This document shows, one piece after another, positions 36,331 to 44,277 of a stretch of DNA of 64,000 nucleotides. Each line of letters starts with the position of its first letter. Within the stretch, counting starts at the first letter, position 1. The notes under the pieces are model-generated. The model was not told the origin of the DNA. It made no database searches and saw only the letters and a program-made list of their open reading frames with translations. Made by a program: the position numbers and the translations under genes. Source of the stretch: Bythopirellula polymerisocia (GTDB lineage Bacteria > Planctomycetota > Planctomycetia > Pirellulales > Lacipirellulaceae); NCBI RefSeq assembly GCF_007860015.1, contig NZ_SJPS01000007.1, forward strand, positions 62,001 to 126,000, read 5' to 3'.

Positions 36331-36358
36331 GCCCTGCGACGCGTGGCGTCGCGGCTAG
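36331..36358. repeat. Palindromic repeat, TAGCCGCGA family, between sigma and vWA genes
   Basis: On the minus strand it reads TAGCCGCGACGCCACGCG and then TCGCAGGGC. GCGACGCGTGGCGTCGC is a palindrome. It lies 18 bases after the sigma gene stop and just before the vWA start. Confidence 0.6.
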
Positions 36359-36376
36359 GGGGGGAATGGCAATGTT

Positions 36377-36922
36377 TCACATTCGCTTTTCAATACAATT
36401 CCGCAATACTTCTCGTGTGCGCCTGAGCAGCGTCTTCACGCCGTCGGGTTTCATGTTCATATCGTAGGCAAGTTCTTCGCGGCTGCGGCGGTCGCGATAA
36501 AATCCGTCGATAGCTGCGCGGGCGCGGCCTTCGAGCTTTTCCAGGCAGTCGACTAGCGCTGCGAGCAGAACACTGCTGCCGGTCTCGGAGACCAGCGTGC
36601 TCCATACTTGTTCCGCAGCGGCGAGAGCGACCGTGCTGATCTGGTGATTCTCACGTCGGCGGGCCATCAGTAATTGGTTGCGGGCCACCGTACGCAGGTA
36701 CGCCGCCGTCTGCTGGGGGCTTTGTTCGCTAAACTGGGCTCGGGCGACGGCCAAAAAGGTTTCCTGCGTGAGGTCGTCGGCATCGGCAGTCGTGGCACCC
36801 AGGTATCGCAAATAGCGCCACACGTCGGCCTGATGTTCGCGTACCAATTCGGCCAACTGCGCGGGGGCAAGTTTCATCATCGGCGACTGCATAATCGATG
36901 GTTGGCTCATGACAATGGACAT
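36377..36922 (-). CDS. ECF-type sigma factor upstream of the vWA protein
   Basis: 181 residues. Region 2 has LVREHQADVWRYLRYLGA, DADDLTQETFLAVAR and YLRTVARNQLLMARRRE; region 4 has RSREELAYDMNMKPDGVKTLLRRTREVLRNC. It should direct RNA polymerase to an alternative promoter set. In-frame ATGs at 36910 and 36886 are alternative starts. It shares a strand and a 52-base gap with the vWA membrane protein, which may control it. Confidence 0.88.
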   Translation of the reverse strand: MSIVMSQPSIMQSPMMKLAPAQLAELVREHQADVWRYLRYLGATTADADDLTQETFLAVARAQFSEQSPQQTAAYLRTVARNQLLMARRRENHQISTVALAAAEQVWSTLVSETGSSVLLAALVDCLEKLEGRARAAIDGFYRDRRSREELAYDMNMKPDGVKTLLRRTREVLRNCIEKRM

Positions 36923-36960
36923 GCCCCCATAGTGCCAACCGAGGGAGAAAAGGGTTCAAT

Positions 36961-37077
36961 AAACTCAGAAAAGAAATTAGCCGCAGAAGAACGCGGATTA
37001 TACGAATTTTCGCGGACCATACACTCTTATCCGCGATTATCCGCTAAATCTGCGTTCATCTGCGGCCCATTTCTTCA
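36961..37077. repeat. Spacer with opposed GCCGCAGA / TCTGCGGC words
   Basis: AAGAAATTAGCCGCAGAAGA with ACGCGGATTATACG at the left is opposed by ATCCGCGATTATCCGC and TCTGCGGCCCATTTCTTC at the right, an imperfect inverted repeat of about 117 bases between two sigma genes on the same strand. Confidence 0.5.
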
Positions 37078-37665
37078 CTAAGCAAGCATTTCGTGCAGAC
37101 GGCTCAGCGCCCGGGATATCATCACACGAGTAGCTCCGTCGGTCTTGCCGATTTTTTTGGCGATCTCTTTCGATGAGAGTCCAACTAGGTAGCGCAGCCG
37201 CAATGCCTCGCGCTGGTCCTCGGGCAAGGTATCCAGGGCAGCGAGCATTGCCAGTTGCCGCTGGTCGCGGGAGAAGGCGGCGCTGGGAGTGGTCATGCTG
37301 GCTGCCAGCAAGTTGGCCAGTCCCGCCGCCTCGCTGCCGTCGGGGATCGCGGCCTCGCGGCTGGCGTCGCGTTTCTGGCTGGCGAAAAACTTGCGGTGGG
37401 AGTCGATGATTTTCCGCTCGCAAATCTGGAATAGCCAGTGCAGTGGGTCCCAGGTCGAGAGATCAGTCGTCGGCAGGATGCGAATCGCCTCCATACTGGC
37501 TTCCTGGAGCACGTCCTCCGGCTCGATTTTTTTCTGCAACTGCGACCCAATGCGGCTGCGAATAAACGTCAGCAGGGCCGCTTCGTTGATTTTCAAGAAC
37601 TCCAAAAGCGCATTTTCATCGCCGGTTCGCAGAGAGGCCAGGATTTGGGTATCATGGTCGTTCAT
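37078..37665 (-). CDS. ECF sigma factor divergent from a Ser/Thr kinase
   Basis: 195 residues. Region 2 includes IRSRIGSQLQKKIEPEDVLQ, EASMEAIR, WLFQICERKIIDSHRKFF; region 4 includes LPEDQREALRLRYLVGLSSK and IGKTDGATRVMISRALSRLH. The long insert between regions and the divergent Ser/Thr kinase 119 bases away match the planctomycete ECF groups linked to kinases, in which phosphorylation rather than an anti-sigma factor is thought to control activity (inference). Confidence 0.9.
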   Translation of the reverse strand: MNDHDTQILASLRTGDENALLEFLKINEAALLTFIRSRIGSQLQKKIEPEDVLQEASMEAIRILPTTDLSTWDPLHWLFQICERKIIDSHRKFFASQKRDASREAAIPDGSEAAGLANLLAASMTTPSAAFSRDQRQLAMLAALDTLPEDQREALRLRYLVGLSSKEIAKKIGKTDGATRVMISRALSRLHEMLA

Positions 37666-37669
37666 ATAG

Positions 37670-37740
37670 GGGAATGACTAATGTTCAATTTCCAATGACC
37701 CATTGCTAGAACTGTTTGGTCATTGGTCATTGAGCCTTGG
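37670..37740. repeat. Spacer with AATGAC/GTCATT words
   Basis: GGAATGACTAATGTTCAATT and CCAATGACCCATTGC are followed by GGTCATTGGTCATTGAG and CCTTGGACATT, a loose inverted repeat in the divergent sigma/kinase spacer. Overlapping promoter signals cannot be separated from it. Confidence 0.4.
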
Positions 37741-37784
37741 ACATTTATAGTATTCGTCTTTTTCCTTTATTAGCCGCGCCTCGT

Positions 37785-40073
37785 ATGTCCACCTCTTCCC
37801 ATTCTAGCCTTTCGAAGCCGTCCGCCCAGAGCGATGAGCAGCGTTGGGAACGGGTAGCGCGCGCGATTGATGGGTTGTCGGAGGCGTGGGAGGCCCATTT
37901 TTCTGGCGGGGAGGCTGAACCGAGCCTTGCCGATTTCCTGCCCAGTGCGGAGGGGGAATTCGTAAAACTAGCTTTGCCGGAGCTGGTAAAGCTCGATTTG
38001 GAGTACCGCTGGCAATATAGCCGCGCTCCGCGCCGGGTGGAGGAGTATGCAGTCGAGTTCCCTGCCTTAGGACCTGTGGATCAGTTGCCGTTGGACCTGA
38101 TTCACGAGGAATTGCAGGTACGAATGCAGGCCGGGGATCGGGTGACCGAGGAGGAAATCCGCGAACGGTTTCCCAAACAGGCGACCGCGCTCTGTGCGTT
38201 GGTGGGGGGGATGGCAGTCTCAGGGTCGCCGACCTGTACTTACTACGGCTCGACCGTGCGGAGCGATGCTCTGAAAGGAGAAGGCAAAGAGCCGACGAAG
38301 CTCGAAGAGATTCCGCTCAGCTTTGAGGCAGGGCAAACGGTCGACGATTTTCAACTTCTCACCGAACTTGGAAGTGGAGCATTCGCCCAGGTTTTTCTCG
38401 CTAGGCAGATGTCGATGGAGCGGCTGGTCGCGCTCAAAATATCCAAGCATACCGGCAACGAACCGCAAACCCTTGCACAGCTTGATCACCAGTACGTCGT
38501 GCGAGTGTTCGATCAACGGGTATCTGTTGTGCCTCCCGCGAGACTCTTGTACATGGAGGTGATTCCAGGTGGGACGGTCTTTGATGTTGTGAGACGCGTA
38601 CGAGGCACGCCGCAAAAGCAGCGCACGGGGCAACTGCTGCTGGATGTGGTGGATGCAAATTTGGGATCGAGCGGGGTGGCACGTCCTGACAGTTCTTCGC
38701 ATCGCCATTGGCTGGCCGAGACCAGCTGGCCGTTGGTCGTGTGTCGCCTCGGAGCCCAATTGGCAGAAGGCTTGGCTTACGCACATTCTCGGGGAGTGCT
38801 GCATCGAGATATCAAGCCGGCCAACGTGCTGTTGTCGCCCGAGGGACTCCCTAAGCTGGCGGACTTCAATGTGAGTTACAACGGCGGGCGGGCCGATGAA
38901 GACCCCGCCGAGGCGTTTGGCGGTTCGCTGGCGTACATGTCGCCGGAACAATTGCAGGCATGCCATCCGGTTCTGGGTGGTTCGCCGCAACTTGTGCGTG
39001 GGCAGAGCGATGTTTATTCGCTAGGCATCTTACTCTGGGAGCTGTTGGTCGGCCTCCGTCCATTTGACGATGGGCCATCCGACGGCGGGTCGCTCGCGCA
39101 TATTCAGCGGATGATTGACCGTCGGCACTATGCGGATTTTGGCGAGATGAGCAAGGCGCTGCCGAGCGATTGCCCCGAGTCGCTGCGCCAGGTGCTTTTG
39201 AAATGCCTCGCCTCGCGCAAGGAAGAACGCTATCAAACGGCTGATGAAGTCGCGCGTGATTTGCGGCTCTGTTTGAATCCGCGTTGCTGGAAACTGCTGC
39301 AAGAGCCGCAGAGTGTGATAACGAAACTAATGCTCGCTTTGCCGATTCCGACAGTGGTGATTGCGGGGTTGTTGCCAAATGCCTTGGCTGGCCGGTTTAA
39401 TTTGGAGTACAATCGCAGTCGGATTCCCCCTGATCTTTCGGAGTGGTTTGAAACCGTTCAGTTGTGGATTAATGGTATCGTTTTTCCTTTAGGGGTGTTG
39501 GTAGGGGTGTGGATGGTTCGTAAGATTGCGCGCCTGCTGGACCGCACCAAACCTCAGGTGTCGGCTCAAGGGGGGAAACAAGTGCTGTTCTTCGGTTGGT
39601 TTGTTTCGCTTCTGACGCTAGGGATGTGGAGTTCTTCAGGTTTGATCTTTCCTTTCGTCATGAATCTGGGAGGAGCAATCGAGGGAAAAGTCAGTTTCTA
39701 TTCACACTTCTTCATGTCATTGGCATTGTGTGGCATCGCGGCGGCTGTGTTTCCGTATTTCATCCTGACAGCCCTGGCGGTGAGGGTGTACTTTCCTGCG
39801 GTCGTTCGCAATGGACTCGTGCCGGGGCCCCGCTGGCATGATTTACAGAAGCTCAGAAAGCTGAATCTCGTGCATCTGGCGTTGTCGGCCTTGGTTCCGA
39901 TGCTCGGTATCCTCCTGGTAACACTCTCGAGTACTACGCAGCAGTGGGCCTTGGTGGTGGTGTGTATAGTCGGGATTGTCGGCTTCGCGGCAATGTTTCT
40001 CTTAGAGCGGTACATCAACTCAAATCTCGATGCGTTAGAAAAGATCGCAATCGAGACTCCACGTGGCATCTAA
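37785..40073 (+). CDS. Membrane Ser/Thr protein kinase
   Basis: 762 residues. The N-terminal 180 residues are a planctomycete-type extension (EPSLADFLPSAEGEF, LPELVKLDLEYRW). The kinase domain follows: ELGSGAFAQVFLARQ (about 188), VALKISKH, VLHRDIKPANVLL (about 345) and LADFNVSYN, where DFN replaces DFG, then GSLAYMSPEQL. The C-terminal third has five to six membrane helices (from about 515) and no obvious extracellular sensor. The ATG at 37785 fits the family better than that at 37737. It lies divergent to an ECF sigma gene, its likely substrate (inference). Confidence 0.9.
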   Translation: MSTSSHSSLSKPSAQSDEQRWERVARAIDGLSEAWEAHFSGGEAEPSLADFLPSAEGEFVKLALPELVKLDLEYRWQYSRAPRRVEEYAVEFPALGPVDQLPLDLIHEELQVRMQAGDRVTEEEIRERFPKQATALCALVGGMAVSGSPTCTYYGSTVRSDALKGEGKEPTKLEEIPLSFEAGQTVDDFQLLTELGSGAFAQVFLARQMSMERLVALKISKHTGNEPQTLAQLDHQYVVRVFDQRVSVVPPARLLYMEVIPGGTVFDVVRRVRGTPQKQRTGQLLLDVVDANLGSSGVARPDSSSHRHWLAETSWPLVVCRLGAQLAEGLAYAHSRGVLHRDIKPANVLLSPEGLPKLADFNVSYNGGRADEDPAEAFGGSLAYMSPEQLQACHPVLGGSPQLVRGQSDVYSLGILLWELLVGLRPFDDGPSDGGSLAHIQRMIDRRHYADFGEMSKALPSDCPESLRQVLLKCLASRKEERYQTADEVARDLRLCLNPRCWKLLQEPQSVITKLMLALPIPTVVIAGLLPNALAGRFNLEYNRSRIPPDLSEWFETVQLWINGIVFPLGVLVGVWMVRKIARLLDRTKPQVSAQGGKQVLFFGWFVSLLTLGMWSSSGLIFPFVMNLGGAIEGKVSFYSHFFMSLALCGIAAAVFPYFILTALAVRVYFPAVVRNGLVPGPRWHDLQKLRKLNLVHLALSALVPMLGILLVTLSSTTQQWALVVVCIVGIVGFAAMFLLERYINSNLDALEKIAIETPRGI

Positions 40074-40099
40074 GCGAGCCGGCCCGTCCCCGAGCCCGA

Positions 40100-41113
40100 C
40101 TAATTTTCTGTACTTTGCAGTAATCGCGGCTCTTTAATCCCTCTCAAGAAAGTGACTTCAAACACTTCGTTGCCTCCTTCGACAAATTCCAGAAAGCCTT
40201 CTTGCTCTCCGGTCAATAGATTCACCAGCGCGACACCGGCCATCAACTCGCCATGACGAGTACGGACTGGGGGGGCATCAAGGATATGTTCGGGGCGAAT
40301 CTTTGAGAGGCCGACTAGGGCATGCTTACCGGTAAAGCAAAGACCGCGTGTGAAACCTGGGAGCGAGCAGGTTTCACGGCACTCGCCGCTGGCAGGGTCA
40401 AACTGCGAGAGCGATCCGTGCCCAGAGTTACAAAGCCACCATTGGCCCCTATAACGACGGGGTGAGTGCGGCATACAGAGATTACGGGCGACGATTTCGT
40501 TGCAAATTACATCGATGAGTACTCCAGAAGTAAAGCGATCTTCCTTGCGCCAATCGTTTCGCTCGTCGGTTTCGCAGAAAGCGGTCATCATGGTCGGTTG
40601 GCCTGACTGCATTCCCAGGCCGTTGAGGTGGCAGCGGTCTTGCGCAACCATGGTCGAAATAAACGGAGGCAACCAGCATTGGACGAACTGCTTGCGATCG
40701 GAAACCCTCGCAAGACAGTTGAAACGAGTATTGGCAAAATAGATGCCGCGCCGACCGAAAGCTACGTCATGTGCGTTGACCTTGCCGGTGTTATAGGTTC
40801 GGTCAAGAGTAAATCCCTCCGAATCATCGATGCGGAAGGTGAGAATCTGCTCGCGGATTGCGATGGCGAGGCGATTGCCGTTGCGGGCCATGCCCATCGG
40901 CCGGGCGAACTTTTGGGTGTGGATCGTGAGTTTCTTTCCAACGCTGCCTACCAACACAAGCTTTCCCGAGGTGTAGGTGGTGATCGCCAGGCTTCCCCCG
41001 GAGCGAGCTAGCCAGGGGGCCAGGTTGCCGTGAAAGCGACACTGGAGAGGGCGCTGCCGCAACTTTTCCTCAGCGCGCTCTTCAGAAGCGGAGTCGTCAC
41101 TATGCTCGGGCAT
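40100..41113 (-). CDS. TIGR03032-type protein (predicted beta-propeller)
   Basis: 337 residues, soluble. Family-like signatures include CWLPPFISTMVAQDRCHLNG, MPHSPRRYRGQWWLCNSGHG, LPGFTRGLCFTGKHALVGLS and FVEGGNEVFEVTFL. The repeated GxL-x-FDP-type blades suggest a propeller. I associate the pattern with TIGR03032, whose members have no proven function. It is divergent to galE with a 158-base gap. Confidence 0.78.
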   Translation of the reverse strand: MPEHSDDSASEERAEEKLRQRPLQCRFHGNLAPWLARSGGSLAITTYTSGKLVLVGSVGKKLTIHTQKFARPMGMARNGNRLAIAIREQILTFRIDDSEGFTLDRTYNTGKVNAHDVAFGRRGIYFANTRFNCLARVSDRKQFVQCWLPPFISTMVAQDRCHLNGLGMQSGQPTMMTAFCETDERNDWRKEDRFTSGVLIDVICNEIVARNLCMPHSPRRYRGQWWLCNSGHGSLSQFDPASGECRETCSLPGFTRGLCFTGKHALVGLSKIRPEHILDAPPVRTRHGELMAGVALVNLLTGEQEGFLEFVEGGNEVFEVTFLRGIKEPRLLQSTEN

Positions 41114-41271
41114 GGCTTGGATTTTTTGTGAAATTTCGTGGAGTGACTGTTATACGCCCACAGTAGCCTCGACTGGAAGGTCATGAGCTTGGTTGCGAAA
41201 AGGTGCAAGACAAATTACCTTGGAGACTCGCTTGATTGGTCACGCTAAGCCGCACGTCGGCAGGGGAAAAG

Positions 41272-42255
41272 ATGAAAGTATTGTTGTGTGGTGGGGCAGG
41301 GTATGTCGGCTCACATGCTGCGAAATTGCTCATGCACGAGGGGCATGAGGTGTGGGTCTACGACAACCTCTCTGAGGGTCATCGGGCGGCGGTACCAGAG
41401 GGGCGGCTGATCGAAGGGGATTTGCACGATCGCCCGGCATTGGAAAGCGCCTTGCGAGAAAAAAAGATCGAGGCCGTGATGCACTTTGCTGCTTCCTGCT
41501 ATGTAGGAGTCTCGGTCACCAACCCCGCAGAGTATTACCAGAACAATGTGGTGGGAACGCTATCGCTCTTGGAATCGATGCGAGCCGTCGGGGTAAAGCG
41601 GCTCGTGTTTTCCAGCACGTGTGCCACATACGGTGTCCCAGAAATCGTGCCGATCACCGAGGCAGAGAAGCAAGAGCCGATCAATCCCTATGGGTTTACA
41701 AAGCTGATTATCGAGTACGCGTTGGCTGATTATAGTCGCGCCTACGGCTGGGGCTACGCGGCCCTACGTTATTTCAATGCCTCAGGCGCTGCGGCTGACG
41801 GTACGATTGGCGAAGATCACGACCCCGAGACGCATCTGATTCCTCTGGTGCTGGAGGTGGCGCTTGGTAAACGCGAGAACGTAAAGATCTTCGGCGATGA
41901 CTATCCAACTCCCGACGGGACCTGCATTCGTGATTATATTCATGTCGATGATCTGGCCACAGCCCATCTGGCGGCGCTCGAGCAACTCAAAGATGGCACG
42001 CAGCTTAAACTGAATCTAGGCACAGGGAGCGGAGCGAGTGTACTAGAGGTAATCGAAGCCTGTCGCCACGTGACAGGTCATGCGATCCCGGCGGTGGTAG
42101 CACCCCGCCGCGAAGGAGACCCGCCGGCACTGGTGGCGGATGCACGCGAGGCAAATCGTGTGCTCCAATGGCAGCCCAAGCACAAAGAGATTGGCTCGAT
42201 TGTGGAGAGTGCCTGGGGTTGGCACCAGAAACACCCTGAAGGGTATGGGGATTGA
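41272..42255 (+). CDS. galE: UDP-glucose 4-epimerase
   Basis: 327 residues, an extended short-chain dehydrogenase. It interconverts UDP-glucose and UDP-galactose with bound NAD. The NAD-binding motif GGAGYVGSHAAKLL is at residue 7; the catalytic Ser/Thr lies in FSSTCATYG and the YxxxK in NPYGFTKLIIEY; the substrate motif RYFNASGA and the C-terminal RDYIHVDDLATAHL are intact. AGGGGA lies 5 bases before the ATG at 41272, chosen over 41236. It supplies galactose units for envelope polysaccharide. Confidence 0.94.
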   Translation: MKVLLCGGAGYVGSHAAKLLMHEGHEVWVYDNLSEGHRAAVPEGRLIEGDLHDRPALESALREKKIEAVMHFAASCYVGVSVTNPAEYYQNNVVGTLSLLESMRAVGVKRLVFSSTCATYGVPEIVPITEAEKQEPINPYGFTKLIIEYALADYSRAYGWGYAALRYFNASGAAADGTIGEDHDPETHLIPLVLEVALGKRENVKIFGDDYPTPDGTCIRDYIHVDDLATAHLAALEQLKDGTQLKLNLGTGSGASVLEVIEACRHVTGHAIPAVVAPRREGDPPALVADAREANRVLQWQPKHKEIGSIVESAWGWHQKHPEGYGD

Positions 42256-42294
42256 GTTTCTGCTTCGGCGATATGCGATCCTTCTCGAATGTTA

Positions 42295-43017
42295 CTACTT
42301 GTTGTAGATCACGGGCATTTGACCTTTCCATTTGTTCCATGTGTCATGGTTTGTAATTAATTCAGCCATGAAATGGCCAACATTGATGCGACTGGTTTTC
42401 CCCGAGTTAAAAATGGCACTTCTTGTCGGTGAAGTGTGTACCTCATATTCAGAGACTTCTTCTTCGTTGGTTAGGCTGTCGGGACGGACTACTGCCCACT
42501 CAATCTCCAGGCTGTGCTGGCCAACCTTGGTTCTCAAATAGTCAGCTGCTTGCTCATTGTCGACGTGAGGTGGTAGTAGAATTCGAATCAAACCAACGAC
42601 GCACTTTTGGGCAATTGGAATTGGCTCCTGGAGATCACGGTTGCTGTTGCCAGCGGTGTTCATAAGCACAAACTTGGTTGGCTTTTCTGACTTGTTCGAC
42701 TCGATGGCTTGGCACAGGCGGCGCGTGGAGTCGGCCACGAGCCTGCGCGGGGGGCCGAAGACACCTTTCAAGGTCAGGTTGTGTCCCAGGCACGAGGCGA
42801 CTGCGTCGCACCCCTCGACATGCTGTGCCAACTCGGTGTCGATGAGGTCGAGAAGGTTGGCAGAAATCAAATGCAACTTCTCGTGATTCAAAAGCACTTT
42901 GGGCATCTTATCTGGCGATCGCACAATTGCCTTGACATATTGCCCGCGATTGAGGAGTTGCTCGACGAGTAGTCGCCCGGTTGCCCCGTTCGCTCCAAGC
43001 ACAAGGGTTGTCATCAT
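42295..43017 (-). CDS. NAD(P)-binding SDR-type oxidoreductase
   Basis: 240 residues. A Rossmann fold begins TTLVLGANGATGRLLVEQLL, the GxxGxxG pattern of atypical SDRs that resemble NmrA or flavin reductases. Later features are FVLMNTAGNS and WAVVRPDSLTNEEE. A full YxxxK is not evident, so catalysis may differ or be absent; such proteins often sense NADP(H) redox state. The start at 43017 has AGGAG five bases upstream. It converges with galE. Confidence 0.82.
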   Translation of the reverse strand: MMTTLVLGANGATGRLLVEQLLNRGQYVKAIVRSPDKMPKVLLNHEKLHLISANLLDLIDTELAQHVEGCDAVASCLGHNLTLKGVFGPPRRLVADSTRRLCQAIESNKSEKPTKFVLMNTAGNSNRDLQEPIPIAQKCVVGLIRILLPPHVDNEQAADYLRTKVGQHSLEIEWAVVRPDSLTNEEEVSEYEVHTSPTRSAIFNSGKTSRINVGHFMAELITNHDTWNKWKGQMPVIYNK

Positions 43018-43062
43018 CTTTCTCCTGAGTTCTCGCAAAAAGTTAGGTTTCTCAGTAAAGTC

Positions 43063-43081
43063 TTAGCAAAACCATTGCTAA
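43063..43081. promoter_or_regulatory. Perfect 7-base inverted repeat in a divergent spacer
   Basis: TTAGCAA and TTGCTAA are separated by five bases, 46 bases ahead of the SDR start and in the spacer shared with the Wzz-like gene. It has the form of a dimeric regulator site; no regulator gene is adjacent. Confidence 0.3.
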
Positions 43082-43253
43082 AACTTGAAATGCCCAGAGA
43101 TCACCCATTTTCATTGGCAGTAATATGAGGAAGTCGTTTTATCACCACCACTGCGATCGCACTAGCAGCGACTTTACAGCTATGCCATGAATTCACTATG
43201 ATGCCTCAAGCTTGGTTTTTTGAGATTCTCTTATTTCCCTGGAGTTTCCTGCC

Positions 43254-44273
43254 ATGGCATTCGATCGATTTTTCATATTTCGTCGAATCTTGATCATTCT
43301 AGTTGGACTGACTATGGCGATTCTGGCCAGTGCCATCTTGTTGTGGTGGTTGCCTGAAGCCTCAACGGTAACGTCCTATTTGCAAATTGAAGCCAATCCA
43401 ACGAATCTAGGCTTTCTTGATCCGGAACAAGGGTTTTCGCCCAAAGAATTCGAACTGTTTCAGCAAACACAACTCACTCTACTGAAAAGTCAATTTGTAT
43501 TGATGGCAGCCCTCAGTCGTCGAGACGTCGCAGAACTCAACGCAGTGGTCTCAAGACGTCCGAACGAACTCCAGTGGCTGAACGACGAACTAGAAGTCTC
43601 GTTTCCAGGTGAGAGCAAAATTCTGATGATTAATTATGAGGGGGGCGCAGATCCAGAGGAAATGAAGAAGATTATCGATGCGGTCGTTGAGGCGTACATG
43701 AATGAAGTAGTAGTTGCGAAAAGAATTAGTGACATTGAAGACACACATAGACTAGAGAAGTTGCTGAAACAATTGGCAGTTGAACTCCGGAGCAAGCGAG
43801 AAGATTTTTATACTCTACAGAAAGAGTTGACGAGCATGGCATCCGAAACCGATGAAAAGGGACACGACTTGATAGTCGCTCAATTGCGTGAGTATCAACT
43901 CGCTTCGAATGGAACGAAGAACGATATAGCAGTGAAAATCGTTGACAGTTTGGCGGACACACTTGAAGGTAGCGCCTTGCACTCGAAACTGCAGACAGCT
44001 CCCAATGCCGAATTAGACATGCGCCAAGAGGAAATCGATGAACTCGAAGAACTTAGCCACGAACTCTCATTTCAATTGCGAAAGATGAGATTCAGGGACG
44101 ATATGAGCGGGGAGAGAATTCAAGTCATGCAAAAGGCATTTGCCACAGAGAATATGAATTCCGACGTGAGATATAGTCTTGTAGCTTTGGGCGGCGTGGC
44201 CAGTTTCGGAGTGACTTGCCTGGCCCTGGCCCTGATAGGCAAATGTTTCGGTAGGCGGGATGCTACTGGCTAA
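43254..44273 (+). CDS. Wzz-like polysaccharide chain-length determinant
   Basis: 339 residues. Two membrane helices at the ends (about 12-32 and 307-330) enclose a large extracytoplasmic helical domain with coiled-coil character (ELRSKREDFYTLQKEL...). This is the two-helix topology of the Wzz/PCP family. The beta-rich start (SYLQIEANPTNLGF) after the first helix is also typical. It lacks a fused tyrosine kinase, and no Wzx/Wzy genes lie nearby. GGAG lies about 10 bases before the ATG. Confidence 0.72.
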   Translation: MAFDRFFIFRRILIILVGLTMAILASAILLWWLPEASTVTSYLQIEANPTNLGFLDPEQGFSPKEFELFQQTQLTLLKSQFVLMAALSRRDVAELNAVVSRRPNELQWLNDELEVSFPGESKILMINYEGGADPEEMKKIIDAVVEAYMNEVVVAKRISDIEDTHRLEKLLKQLAVELRSKREDFYTLQKELTSMASETDEKGHDLIVAQLREYQLASNGTKNDIAVKIVDSLADTLEGSALHSKLQTAPNAELDMRQEEIDELEELSHELSFQLRKMRFRDDMSGERIQVMQKAFATENMNSDVRYSLVALGGVASFGVTCLALALIGKCFGRRDATG

Positions 44274-44277
44274 CGCA

